Below are positions 26,776 to 36,502 of a stretch of 64,000 nt of DNA, piece after piece. Position 1 is the stretch's first letter, and every line of letters starts with the position of its first letter. The notes under the pieces were generated by a model. The model ran no database searches. It was not told the DNA's origin and was given only the letters and a program-made list of their open reading frames with translations. The position numbers and the translations under genes are program-made. The DNA comes from Candidatus Scalindua sp. (GTDB lineage Bacteria; Planctomycetota; Brocadiia; Brocadiales; Scalinduaceae): NCBI GenBank assembly GCA_031316155.1, contig JALDRB010000013.1, positions 1-64,000 on the forward strand, written 5' to 3'.

Positions 26776-28338
26776 AACGATATTATAAGAAATCCTTTCA
26801 TCTTTTACGCTTTCATACCCATCTGTATCGGATTTGGGTTTATGATATGCCTTTTCTTTTTTAAATTACGAAAAATTGGTAATGAGAGAGCATCCAGGAA
26901 TATCATCAGAGATGCAAAAATAAAATCTGATGAGATTATAAAGAATGCAGATATCATTGCTCGAGAGGAAATATATAAAAGGAGAGAAACCTATGAAAAG
27001 GAGACACAAGAGACAAAGCAGGAATTGCGTCATTTGGAGCGTCGTTTAAGTAAACGGGAAGATAATCTCGAAAGAAAAATAGATCTCTCAACAAAAAAGG
27101 AAAAGTATCTTGAGAATCTGGCATCAAACCTGTCAAATAAAGAGAAAGAGCTCAATAAGAAAAAGCTGGAACTAGATGGTTTAATTCAAGAAGAGAAGAA
27201 TACTCTCCTAAGGATTTCAGGTTTAGAGAAGGAAAACGCCGAAAAACTTTTATTAAGCCGTCTCGAGAAAGAGATGGAACAGGAATGCGCCAACCTAATT
27301 GAAAAACACACCCAAAAAGCTAAAGAAACTGCTGAGACTAATGCAGTTTCATTAATCTGTACGGCGATACAGCGATGTACGGCAAGCAATACAATTGAGA
27401 ATGTTGTAAGTACTATCGAATTACCCAGTGATGAAATGAAAGGTCGTATCATCGGCAGAGAGGGCAGGAATATACGCGCATTTGAAAAGGCCACGGGGAT
27501 TGATGTCATCGTTGACGATACTCCCGGAAGCATAGTACTTTCAGGATTTGATAGTGTTCGCCGGGAGGTTGCTCGGGTAGCTATCAAGAAATTAATTATA
27601 GACGGCAGAATCCACCCTACACGTATAGAAGAGGTTGTAAAGGAGACGGAAAAAGAAATTGAACAAATTATCCAGGAAACAGGAAAACAGACGTGTTTCG
27701 ATCTGGGAATCCTGGATTTACATCCGGAGATCAGTAATTTAATAGGTCGTTTGCGATACCGTACAAGTTATGGGCAGAATCAGCTGCAACACTCTATTGA
27801 GGTATCTCAACTCATGGGAATTCTTGCCAGTGAATTAAATCTTGATTCGCAGTTAGCCAAGAGATGCGGTCTTTTACATGATATTGGGAAGGCTGTCAGC
27901 GGAGAGATTGAAGGGACTCATGCTTTAGTTGGTGCAGACATTGCTAAGAGGTTGGACGAAAAATCAGAAGTTGTAAATGCAATTGCATCACATCATGAAG
28001 AAGTTCCAATTGAATCAGTTTATGCAGTTTTAGTAAATGCCGCTGACGCAATTTCAGCTAGCAGGCCTGGTGCGAGGCGGGAAACGCTTGAAAAATATAT
28101 TAAACGGTTGGAGAAACTGCAAACTATAGCATTATCGTTTAATGGTGTAGAGAGTGCTTATGCAATTCAGGCTGGCAGAGAAGTGCGGGTGATCGTGCAT
28201 CCGGACAAAGTTAACGACAATGTAGCTGCGAAAATCTGCCATGACGTTGCAAAAAGGATCGAAGATGAACTTGAATATCCTGGAGAGGTAACCGTGACGG
28301 TTATTCGAGAAAAGCGGATAGTTCAAAAAGCGAAATAA
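26773..28338 (+). CDS. rny: Ribonuclease Y, with probable AUU start codon
   Basis: A membrane-anchored endoribonuclease that initiates mRNA decay. It has an N-terminal transmembrane helix, a long coiled coil (to about residue 200), a KH domain (GRIIGREGRNIRAFEKATG) and an HD domain (LLHDIGKAVSGE, SHHEEVP). The first in-frame ATG (26842) lies inside the transmembrane helix. A perfect AGGAGGTGATC ribosome site at 26761-26771 sits six bases before an in-frame ATT at 26773. An in-frame TGA (26767) excludes earlier starts, and no ATG, GTG or TTG lies between. From ATT the protein has 521 residues and a complete helix, the usual RNase Y size. mnmG follows. Confidence 0.88.
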   Translation: MNDIIRNPFIFYAFIPICIGFGFMICLFFFKLRKIGNERASRNIIRDAKIKSDEIIKNADIIAREEIYKRRETYEKETQETKQELRHLERRLSKREDNLERKIDLSTKKEKYLENLASNLSNKEKELNKKKLELDGLIQEEKNTLLRISGLEKENAEKLLLSRLEKEMEQECANLIEKHTQKAKETAETNAVSLICTAIQRCTASNTIENVVSTIELPSDEMKGRIIGREGRNIRAFEKATGIDVIVDDTPGSIVLSGFDSVRREVARVAIKKLIIDGRIHPTRIEEVVKETEKEIEQIIQETGKQTCFDLGILDLHPEISNLIGRLRYRTSYGQNQLQHSIEVSQLMGILASELNLDSQLAKRCGLLHDIGKAVSGEIEGTHALVGADIAKRLDEKSEVVNAIASHHEEVPIESVYAVLVNAADAISASRPGARRETLEKYIKRLEKLQTIALSFNGVESAYAIQAGREVRVIVHPDKVNDNVAAKICHDVAKRIEDELEYPGEVTVTVIREKRIVQKAK

Positions 28339-28381
28339 GTCTCTTGCAAAAATTTTCTTTCTTGGAGATTTGGGAAACGTG

Positions 28382-30229
28382 ATGAATATAGATTATGATC
28401 TTGTTGTTGTTGGAGCTGGACATGCAGGATGTGAGGCCGCACTAGTAGCGGCCAGGATGGGCATGCGTACGGCGTTACTTTCCATAAACCTTGATACCGT
28501 TGCCCAAATGTCGTGCAATCCTGCAATAGGAGGGCTTGCTAAAGGACAATTAGTTCGGGAAATTGATGCGCTTGGGGGGGAAATGGCAAAGGTAATCGAT
28601 GAAACCGGCATTCAGTTTCGATTATTGAATGCCAGTAAAGGACATGCGGTAAGATCTCCCCGTGCACAAGCAGACAAAAAGCTGTATCAGTTTTCAATGA
28701 AAAGGAGATTAGAGTTACAAGAAAACCTTTCTTTACGTCAGGACATAATCGATAAAATTGTAGTCAGGAATGAAAAGGTCATCGGCTTAATCAGCAAAAA
28801 TGGGATAAGGTATAATGCGAAAGCCGTAATCATTGCTACAGGTACATTTTTAAACGGATTAATTCACACAGGCAGTAATAAGATAAAAGGTGGAAGAGCT
28901 AGTGAACAATCATCAGATACATTATCAGCAAATTTAAAAGATTTTGGATTTGAGATGGGCAGGCTTAAGACGGGAACCTCACCACGTCTCAATGGTAACA
29001 GAATCAATTATGATATTTTGCAAGCACAAGATGGCGATGATCAACCTATCGCCTTTTCCTTTTCAACACAAAGAATTTATCAAAAACAAGTCAGATGTTA
29101 CATAACCTACACGAATAATTTAACCCACAAGATAGTTCAGTCAAATTTAGATCGGTCTCCATTATATACCGGACAGATTAATGGTGTAGGGCCACGATAT
29201 TGTCCCTCCATAGAGGACAAAATTGTTAGATTTTCTGATAAAGATAAACACCAGATTTTTCTCGAACCCGAAGGGCTGAATACCTCGGAAGTGTACTGTA
29301 ACGGTATCTCTACCTCCATACCATATGATGTACAGGAGGAGATGATTCGTTCGATAAAGGGTTTGGAAAATGCTGAGATTACACGCTATGGCTATGCAAT
29401 TGAATATGATTATGTACCACCAATACAAATTAAACATTCGCTGGAAACGAAGATTGTTGAAAATCTTTTTTTGGCAGGCCAGATAAACGGTACTTCAGGC
29501 TATGAGGAAGCTGCCGCCCAGGGAATTATGGCCGGAATAAATGCCGTTAGAAAAATACAGGGGGAAAAGGCTTTTGTTTTGGATCGTTCTGAGGCTTATA
29601 TTGGAGTCTTAATCGATGATCTGGTCACAAAAGGAACGAGAGAACCGTATAGAATGTTTACTTCAAGAGCAGAATATCGCCTTATTCTCCGGCATGACAA
29701 TGCAGATAGAAGGCTTATGAAATATGGTTATCAGTTTGGTTTAATAAAAGAGGATCAGTGGAATGAACTTCTTGTGAAGGAGAAGCAAATTTCTGATAAT
29801 ATTGAATGCCTTGAGCGCAAAAGAAATGGGACAGATTCACTGGCAAAGCTGCTGAGGAGACCTCAAATGGCTTATCAGGACTTGCTAAAAATAGACAGTG
29901 ATTTGGAAAAGTTAAAGATATCACCAATTACTCAGGAACAAATAGAGATTGAAGTTAAATATAAGGGGTATATTGATAGACAGCAGCAACAAATCGAAAA
30001 ATTCAAGCGAATGGAAGGTTTTCTGCTTCCAACGTGGTTTAATTATGAAGATATCCCGGGGCTAAGGAATGAGGCCCGTCAAAAGTTACACGAAATACAT
30101 CCTGTTTCCCTGGGTCAAGCATCACGTATTTCTGGTGTTTCTCCCGCTGATATTTCAATATTGATGGTATATTTAATGGGGAAAAAACCCGAAACAGATA
30201 AACCTCACACCGGTGAGGGTGAAGGGTAA
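28382..30229 (+). CDS. mnmG: tRNA uridine 5-carboxymethylaminomethyl modification enzyme MnmG
   Basis: An FAD enzyme that with MnmE modifies the wobble uridine of several tRNAs. The N-terminal dinucleotide-binding fold is VVVGAGHAGCEAA. It is followed by CNPAIGGLAKGQLVREIDAL, NASKGHAVRSPRAQ and LFLAGQINGTSGYEEAAAQG. The C-terminal helical domain is complete. The ATG at 28382 gives a normal N terminus; a TTG at 28370 would add four residues. It lies 43 bases after rny and is convergent with the broken rho gene. mnmE is not in the window. Confidence 0.95.
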   Translation: MNIDYDLVVVGAGHAGCEAALVAARMGMRTALLSINLDTVAQMSCNPAIGGLAKGQLVREIDALGGEMAKVIDETGIQFRLLNASKGHAVRSPRAQADKKLYQFSMKRRLELQENLSLRQDIIDKIVVRNEKVIGLISKNGIRYNAKAVIIATGTFLNGLIHTGSNKIKGGRASEQSSDTLSANLKDFGFEMGRLKTGTSPRLNGNRINYDILQAQDGDDQPIAFSFSTQRIYQKQVRCYITYTNNLTHKIVQSNLDRSPLYTGQINGVGPRYCPSIEDKIVRFSDKDKHQIFLEPEGLNTSEVYCNGISTSIPYDVQEEMIRSIKGLENAEITRYGYAIEYDYVPPIQIKHSLETKIVENLFLAGQINGTSGYEEAAAQGIMAGINAVRKIQGEKAFVLDRSEAYIGVLIDDLVTKGTREPYRMFTSRAEYRLILRHDNADRRLMKYGYQFGLIKEDQWNELLVKEKQISDNIECLERKRNGTDSLAKLLRRPQMAYQDLLKIDSDLEKLKISPITQEQIEIEVKYKGYIDRQQQQIEKFKRMEGFLLPTWFNYEDIPGLRNEARQKLHEIHPVSLGQASRISGVSPADISILMVYLMGKKPETDKPHTGEGEG

Positions 30230-30286
30230 ACGAATAACAAATAATAAGATAAAAATATAAACGAGAAGAAATAATTCACAAGTTTT

Positions 30287-31622
30287 TTACTTCAGATTCA
30301 TACTCATTAGAAACTCAGCATTTGTAGGTACTTTTGCTAATTTTTTAATGAGTAGTTCAAGAGCTTCTGAAGGATTCATCTCGTTCAAAACTCTGCGCAA
30401 TGTCCAAGCCCGTTTCAATTCTTCAGGATCAAGAAGCAAATCTTCTTTCCTGGTACCAGATCTGTTTATGTCTATTGCAGGGAAAAGTCTCCTGTCCGCA
30501 AGTTTTCTGTCAAGATGCAATTCCATATTGCCGGTACCCTTAAATTCTTCAAAGATAACCTCATCCATTCTGCTGCTGTATCTACAAGCGCCGTGGCTAT
30601 AATTGTTAAACTACCTCCTTCTTCAATATTTCTCGCAGCACCAAAGAATCGTTTTGGGTTTTTGGGTGCGCTGGCATCAACACCACCTGATAATATTTTT
30701 CCACTATGTGGTATTTCTGTGTTATATGCCCTTGCAAGTCGAGTAATAGAGTCGAGTAGTATCACAACGTCTTTTCTGTATTCAACCATACGTTTGGCCT
30801 TTTCAATTACCATTTCTGCAACCTGGACATGTCGGCTGGCTGGTTCGTCAAATGTAGACCCAATTACTTCGGCTTGTACAGAACGGTCCATATCTGTTAA
30901 CCTCTTCAGGTCGTTCGTCTATTAAAGAGTATTATTAAATACACCTCAGGGTGGTTTTTTGTGATACTGTTGGCGATTTCCTGGAGAAGGACAGTTTTTC
31001 CTGTTCTTGGAGGCGCTACAATCAAACCACGTTGCCCTTTCCCTATCGGAGTAATCAAGTCAATGATTCTCATTTCTATTTCATCCTTTTTCACTTCTAA
31101 TAAAAGACGATTTGAGGGATGAAGAGGTGTAAGATCATCAAAGACAATATTTTCATTCATGATATCAGGATTCTCGAAGTTTATGGCTTCAACTCTCAGC
31201 AATGCAAAATATCTTTCATTTTTCTTTGGTGGACGTATTTGTCCAGAGATGATTGCACCGGTTCTAATACCGAAACGCCGTATTTGTGAAGGCGAGATAT
31301 AAATATCATCAGGGCAAGGAAGGTAGTTATAGTCAGGAGAGCGTAAAAATCCAAAACCCTCAGATAAGACCTCGACTACACCTTCTCCATACATGAGACC
31401 ATTCTGGTTTACCCGTTCCTTGAGAATTTTAAAAATTAAATCCTGCTTTTTAAGCCCGGTATATTCCTTTATACCTTCCTTTTTGGATGTTTCCTGTAAC
31501 TCTTTTATGGTCATTTTCTGCAGTGAAGTTATATGCATATCACCTTTTTTGATCTCTTCGTAACGTTCGTTTGTGTCTTTATCTTCTGTAACCGAGTTTT
31601 TATTAGATTTTGTTGTAACCAT
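30287..31622 (-). pseudogene. rho: Transcription termination factor Rho, broken by three frameshifts
   Basis: Rho is the hexameric RNA helicase that ends transcription. The parts in order are: a Rho_N-like segment ([15 protein letters not shown]), the RNA-binding cold-shock fold ([16 protein letters not shown]), Walker A ([13 protein letters not shown]), Walker B ([16 protein letters not shown]), [14 protein letters not shown] and [12 protein letters not shown] to the end. The frame is lost by an extra base in a T run near 30924, an extra A near 30897 and a missing base near 30571-30580. Corrected, it is about 415 residues with all motifs intact. The ATG at 31622 has GGAGG five bases upstream. 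It follows coaE closely. Either recent inactivation, sequence errors or recoding; all motifs look conserved. Confidence 0.88.
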
Positions 31623-31635
31623 TTTGTCCTCCAAA

Positions 31636-32247
31636 CTATATTTTCGTTATAAATTGTTTCCAAAAACCTTTAACTTGCTTGAAAGTATTTGTTTTCGACC
31701 TTCCATTATCTATGATGCTATCTGCATTGTTCTTCTTATCTTTTAATGAAACTTGAAATCTTTCTCTTTTTTCTACTTCACACAAAGGCCAATCGCGGTT
31801 TTTTTTTGCTCTCTTTTCACAGATTTTGCGATCTGTGCTAATAAAGAGTATTTTGTCACATAATTGTGTAAGGTTTGTTTCTACAAGTAAAGCTGCGTCG
31901 ATAACTACGACGTTTGTTTTCCCTCTGATTGTCAGTTCACGGATTTGATTCTTTATCTGTTTTATTGCTTTGGGATGAATGATTTTATTTAAGGCTAATA
32001 ATTCTCTTTTATCTCTAAAAACAATCTTTGCCAGTATGCGTCTATCAATTTTCCCCTGTTTATCCAGAACGCTGTTTGCCCATCTCTTAGCTATTGCAAT
32101 CTTTATTTCCTCGTTGTTCATGAGTTGATGGCAGATTTTATCAGCATCAATTACCTGTGCTCCCAGTGATAGAAGCATTTTTGCAACAGTGCTTTTACCA
32201 CTTGCTACGCCGCCCGTAATTCCTATTACCGTATTCTTCTGTTTCAT
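31636..32247 (-). CDS. coaE: Dephospho-CoA kinase
   Basis: Catalyses the last step of coenzyme A synthesis, phosphorylating the ribose 3'-hydroxyl of dephospho-CoA. The P-loop [14 protein letters not shown], the [10 protein letters not shown] motif, IIHPKA and [11 protein letters not shown] are all present, and 203 residues is the normal size. It is followed after 13 bases by rho, so the two are probably one transcript. No gene precedes it for more than 1.2 kb. Confidence 0.93.
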   Translation of the reverse strand: MKQKNTVIGITGGVASGKSTVAKMLLSLGAQVIDADKICHQLMNNEEIKIAIAKRWANSVLDKQGKIDRRILAKIVFRDKRELLALNKIIHPKAIKQIKNQIRELTIRGKTNVVVIDAALLVETNLTQLCDKILFISTDRKICEKRAKKNRDWPLCEVEKRERFQVSLKDKKNNADSIIDNGRSKTNTFKQVKGFWKQFITKI

Positions 32248-33499
32248 CCAGCTCTTACCATCATTTTCTGCAACAAAAGAGTGAAGGTTAGAGTTGTAGG
32301 ATATTCATCTATTCGTCTGCAAATCATTCAATATCTATGTTTGGTGTATAACGATGTATAGAGAGTATTCTTCGAGGAAACGTTCCTGCTAATATTCTCG
32401 AAAATGCATCAGCGTCATATACTTCGTAAATATATTAAAGGCACATGTTACATAACATATGTTATGCAAATGCGATAGGAGATCGTCGTGTGTAGATTTT
32501 CTGTGAATCTCATAATTGTTATATTTTGCCTGTCGGTATGCTGGTACCTTAACATGAAAAGCTATAGCCATATATTGTGGAGTCGGATCCTTTATGGTCT
32601 TACAAATCATTCCTGAGAAACCGTATACGGCATTTATCGGTTGAACGGCAGAGGTTATTAAGCCTAAAAGGGCATAATAAGATTGATAAAATTGAAAACA
32701 TCGTTCTATTATATAAAATCTTTTTGACACGGTGGAGGTGCTTGAGCTGCTTAGCAGCTGTGATTAAATGTAATTATTAAATATGGTTAAGTTTATCTAG
32801 ATAAGTAATTGTCAGAGAGGTTTTTTTATTAGAAAGCAATACTGGAGGGTATTGTTTAAGTTCAGAAAAATCCTTTTTTATGGTAAATTGAAAAAATTAT
32901 TGTTTGGTAAGTTTAGCAGTTTGAAACTCTATTTCATACATGTATAGGGTTATTTATCTTTCCAACGTCAGCACTTTACATTGGTTTGTTTCCCAACATC
33001 AGGAGTGCGGCACTGTCGTATTATAAACGAAGAACCAAGGGATGCATAAAAAGCATGACTTAAATAGAGGAGACAAATTAAATGATAATTGTTGTATTTG
33101 TTTTTGTCAAGTGATTTTTTTAATTTTTGTTTTTTTTATTTTTTCAAAGCTAATCAAAAAGATCGTATTTTTTTAATTCATTCTCCATAATATTTAATGC
33201 TATTTTCCTCTTGCATTTTTATTTTGAATGGGTAAAATACCGCTGTTAGCTTTTCAAACCACTCACCTACATTCTCTGTACCGTTACTGATAACACTTGT
33301 CCTAGGGTGTTAGATTAGAAATTCAGATGTGCCTATTCCACTGAAAAACAAAGCATAGGTACAACAGTCCATAAAAATCCGTACCAAGTATCAGAATCTG
33401 TCAGTCTGTTAGAAGATAGTTATAGACGAGTAAATGAGAATACAAATTCGAAAATTGTATCTTTAAAGTATAAATTAGCAACTGAAAGGAGCTAATTTA
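32248..33499. other. 1.25-kb AT-rich region without a supported gene
   Basis: The region separates divergent coaE and the outer-membrane barrel gene and marks the left edge of the accessory segment. A 113-codon minus-strand frame (32389-32730) has no recognisable family or ribosome site. A palindrome AGGAAACGTTCCT lies near 32380. A ten-codon frame (33082-33114) sits behind a GAGGAG site. Homopolymer T and A tracts dominate 33090-33240. Nothing here can be assigned with confidence. Confidence 0.4.
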
Positions 33500-34960
33500 A
33501 TGCCAAGAGCAAATACCAGGATAAAAAGATGGCTCATTCGTATGATCTGTTTCGTGATGAGCGGAATATTGTTTCTGCAGGAGGTGCCGGCGGTTGAGAT
33601 TGAGAATGATTTACTGAAAGAGAGGATTTTTGATTTATTAGAGAAGATTCCACAATCTGCTGGCAATATGTACCTTGGTCCTCTAGAAGTACACCCTTCG
33701 TTTTCAATTACCGGGGCCTATGATGATAATGTTTTTAATAGTGCGAGCAGAAGATCCATGCCGCATCACGATTTTTACGTTACGTATAAACCAAAGATTT
33801 CACTTTTATTACCGGCCAGAAATCATTCATTCGCATTCGATTATGGCTTTGATATCTTTGACTATCAGCGCACCTATAAAACCCATGCTACCGAACAAGA
33901 CCACGTCAATCGTTACTGGGGAGGTTCAGCAAATTTCAATCTTGCAAATGGATTCAGCATAAGGCTATCGGACCGGGTTAATACGACCACACGACCCGGC
34001 AGATTTATTCAGCGTACAAATCCTTTAATAATTGATCCTTTAGATCCTGTAGTGGAGGGACAAGAAGAGCAGGAAACCCTCGAAGCGTTAGGCAATGGAT
34101 TTACTACTTTCGTAGCACGAAGAACATGGACGAATAACGTAGCATCTGTTGACATCAATTTACCGGATTTCTTTGATAAGATTGATTTTTCTCTAGGGTA
34201 TTCCAATACGGATATCTCTTACAAAGAATTTAGACAAAGAGGTCAAGACATGAACTCAAACCTCTTGAAAGGGATAGTCAATATTAAACCCTTACCAAAA
34301 ATCGACATAACAACAGGCTTTGTATATACCCACATTAGATGGGAAAATAGGCAAGGATCAAATTCTGGTTTGAAAAGAGTACCATTCAATATCATCTGGC
34401 AATTTACGGACAAAAGTCATTTCTTTCTTAATAGTGCATACAACTGGAGAAATTATGGTAGTGGGATCTATGCTGATTTTCATGGCTATGACGCCGTGTT
34501 GGGATACAGGTTTAATGTTACAGAGAGGGACAGTTTGACAATAAAATTTGAGAGAAGTTTAAAAGAACAGCAATTCCAGACGAAAAATATTATTGATTTT
34601 AGCACAATCCCCACTTCCATAATAAGTACTGGTGACGGGCGGAATAATCCATATCACTGGACACAGATAGGGATAGATTACACACATCAATTTCCGGGAA
34701 ATTTATCTGTCAGCTTTTCTCCAGGCTGGCAGCAAGTAAGATTTCGTGACAGGCAGCCTAGTTTTGGTGAGGATGGAACCTTAATTAATAAACATCAGAC
34801 GATAGATACAATCAGGATGGAGATACTGGGCAGGTATACTGCACCCAACGGATGGCTATTTGGTGAAGTTTCCTATAATTATCAGGATCGTGACAGTAAT
34901 TTCCCGAATGGTGATTTGGTAAAAAATGTAGGAGCGGTCAGCATGGGGTTGAGTTTTTAA
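33500..34960 (+). CDS. Outer-membrane beta-barrel protein (BBP2-like)
   Basis: An N-terminal signal peptide with a hydrophobic core (about residues 12-30) precedes a long series of alternating aromatic/polar strands. The protein ends in Phe (MGLSF), the usual barrel terminal signal. The start of the mature part, HPSFSITGAYDDNVFNS, resembles the putative beta-barrel porin 2 family, whose members are often linked to exopolysaccharide export. AAGGAG eight bases before the ATG supports the start. It stands alone, with large AT-rich gaps on both sides. The precise cargo or role cannot be told. Confidence 0.7.
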   Translation: MPRANTRIKRWLIRMICFVMSGILFLQEVPAVEIENDLLKERIFDLLEKIPQSAGNMYLGPLEVHPSFSITGAYDDNVFNSASRRSMPHHDFYVTYKPKISLLLPARNHSFAFDYGFDIFDYQRTYKTHATEQDHVNRYWGGSANFNLANGFSIRLSDRVNTTTRPGRFIQRTNPLIIDPLDPVVEGQEEQETLEALGNGFTTFVARRTWTNNVASVDINLPDFFDKIDFSLGYSNTDISYKEFRQRGQDMNSNLLKGIVNIKPLPKIDITTGFVYTHIRWENRQGSNSGLKRVPFNIIWQFTDKSHFFLNSAYNWRNYGSGIYADFHGYDAVLGYRFNVTERDSLTIKFERSLKEQQFQTKNIIDFSTIPTSIISTGDGRNNPYHWTQIGIDYTHQFPGNLSVSFSPGWQQVRFRDRQPSFGEDGTLINKHQTIDTIRMEILGRYTAPNGWLFGEVSYNYQDRDSNFPNGDLVKNVGAVSMGLSF

Positions 34961-35407
34961 TTTTGTTACCTGTTAAAGCAATGGGTTTGACTTCTGTTAC
35001 TGTCTTGAAATAGTTATTATCAACACATTTTAGTTTTTATCACATTTATAACACTTGAAAATACTTACATAAAATCATTTAATTACTGTTCCATAATATT
35101 TATCTTTTCCTTTCAGTTTCAGTTATTTTGTTATATAATATACATATCACAATCTAATCTGATGCCTGACAAATCTGTATTTCTCTAATCGTAGAAAATT
35201 CCTGATTTACCATGTGTAGCAAATAACAGCGTCTTTAAATCGCGACAAAGAAATTACTTAAAAGACAGCTTACCTGCAAGGGACACATTCGAATTGAATA
35301 TTTTTAGTTGTAAGGCTATTTCTTTGCATAGCGTAGCGGTTAATTTTTTGAAAATTCAACTATGCATTCAAGAATTACGTTTATACTGAAACAAGGAGGC
35401 AAGTAAA
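34961..35407. other. Intergenic region before the repeat-containing secreted protein
   Basis: This 447-base AT-rich gap has no gene, tRNA or repeat that I can support. It ends in a strong AAGGAGG ribosome site for the GTG start at 35408. Confidence 0.4.
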
Positions 35408-36448
35408 GTGAGAATCGGAAAAATATTAAAAAGCCATTTAGGAACGGTAGTTATTTTATTATTTCTTGTATGTATTTCAAAAAACATAACGATTTCTGCC
35501 GATGAGAATGTTACCAGGGGTACTACAGGAGGTGAGAGTATTCTATTATCTGATAATCCTTTGCAAACAACCGGAAAAGAAGAAGGAACAGCAGGAGTTG
35601 AAAACTCTTCAGGGGCAGTAAATACTAACATGGATACTGTGATCAACATTGATAAAAGTGGCAATGTTGGATTTAATACAACCGCTCCTGAAACTGACAT
35701 CCACATCTATGCAAAAGATGAGAAATCGACATCTATCCGTCTTGAAGGTGACAGCACACGTGACGGCTCTTACAGAGAGTACACTACAATTACAAGAGAT
35801 GCTGATGCTTTAAGGTTTATTGACGATGATGGCGGAGAAGTGTTTACCATCATGGAACCCAAAGATAAAGATTCAGGACTAGTCGGCATTAATATTGCCA
35901 AACCTGAAGTGGAACTTCACATCTATACAAAAGATGAGAAATCGACATCTATCCGTCTTGAAGGGAACAGTGCACGTGACGGCTCTTACAGAGAGTACAC
36001 TACAATTACAAGAGATGCTGATGCTTTAAGGTTTATTGATGATGATGGAGGAGAAGTGTTTACCATCATGGAAAATAATAATGGACACCTTGGACAGATT
36101 GGTATCAATACACCAGCACCAACTGAGCAATTAGAAGTAAATGGAACTATCAAGGCGACGAAATTCTATTCTATAAAGGGAGAAACTCCTCTCATGACGA
36201 GTGGTCAGATCGAAGCTATCTTTGATACAAATGATGATGAAGTATGGAAAGTATATGTTTTCGGTAAACGTGCGGTAGCAGAAGCTACAGTTTTTGGAGT
36301 CATCGTAAAAAACCACCAGTTTTCCTCTTCTACATTCAATGAAAGCGTATGGAAAGTGTTTAGCGAGCAGGGTTCAATCAAAGTTAGGTTCACGGATGTG
36401 CATAACCTATCTGATCGTGCGAGATGGGTGGCATTAAGAATAATGTAG
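35408..36448 (+). CDS. Secreted tail-fibre-like repeat protein
   Basis: A signal peptide (hydrophobic core about residues 14-27, ending near ISA) is followed by segments of the pattern NVGFNTTAPETDIHIY, VGINIAKPEVELHIY and IGINTPAPTEQLEVNG. This GIGTxxPxxxLxV-type unit is seen in trimeric tail-fibre and adhesin head proteins. Two 72-residue units in the middle are almost identical. A C-terminal globular part (about 250-346) follows. The GTG start has AAGGAGG eight bases upstream. It is probably a surface or extracellular structural protein. No phage structural genes are nearby. Confidence 0.65.
   Translation: MRIGKILKSHLGTVVILLFLVCISKNITISADENVTRGTTGGESILLSDNPLQTTGKEEGTAGVENSSGAVNTNMDTVINIDKSGNVGFNTTAPETDIHIYAKDEKSTSIRLEGDSTRDGSYREYTTITRDADALRFIDDDGGEVFTIMEPKDKDSGLVGINIAKPEVELHIYTKDEKSTSIRLEGNSARDGSYREYTTITRDADALRFIDDDGGEVFTIMENNNGHLGQIGINTPAPTEQLEVNGTIKATKFYSIKGETPLMTSGQIEAIFDTNDDEVWKVYVFGKRAVAEATVFGVIVKNHQFSSSTFNESVWKVFSEQGSIKVRFTDVHNLSDRARWVALRIM
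35702..36073 (+). repeat. Two near-identical 156-bp coding repeats
   Basis: 35702-35857 and 35918-36073 match at all but a handful of positions, with an in-frame period of 216 bases (72 codons). Several differences are synonymous (GAC/GAT, GGC/GGA). This indicates a recent tandem duplication or ongoing homogenisation inside the tail-fibre-like gene. Confidence 0.9.
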
Positions 36449-36502
36449 ATAATTTAAAGATCAAACAGCTACACTATCTTTTAGCATAAATAATTATGAA
36501 GG

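Noticed and set aside
32389..32730. 113-codon minus-strand frame upstream of coaE
   Set aside because: No family resemblance, no ribosome site, AT-rich composition and unusual residue make-up; kept only as a note in the intergenic entry.
33082..33114. Ten-codon frame behind a GAGGAG site (hydrophobic peptide MIIVVFVFVK)
   Set aside because: Too short to support; in a low-complexity T-rich stretch, and far from the next gene for a leader peptide.
35702..36073. CRISPR-like spacing of repeats
   Set aside because: The two repeats are long, in-frame coding units without short palindromic repeats or spacers; no CRISPR array or cas gene was seen anywhere in the window.
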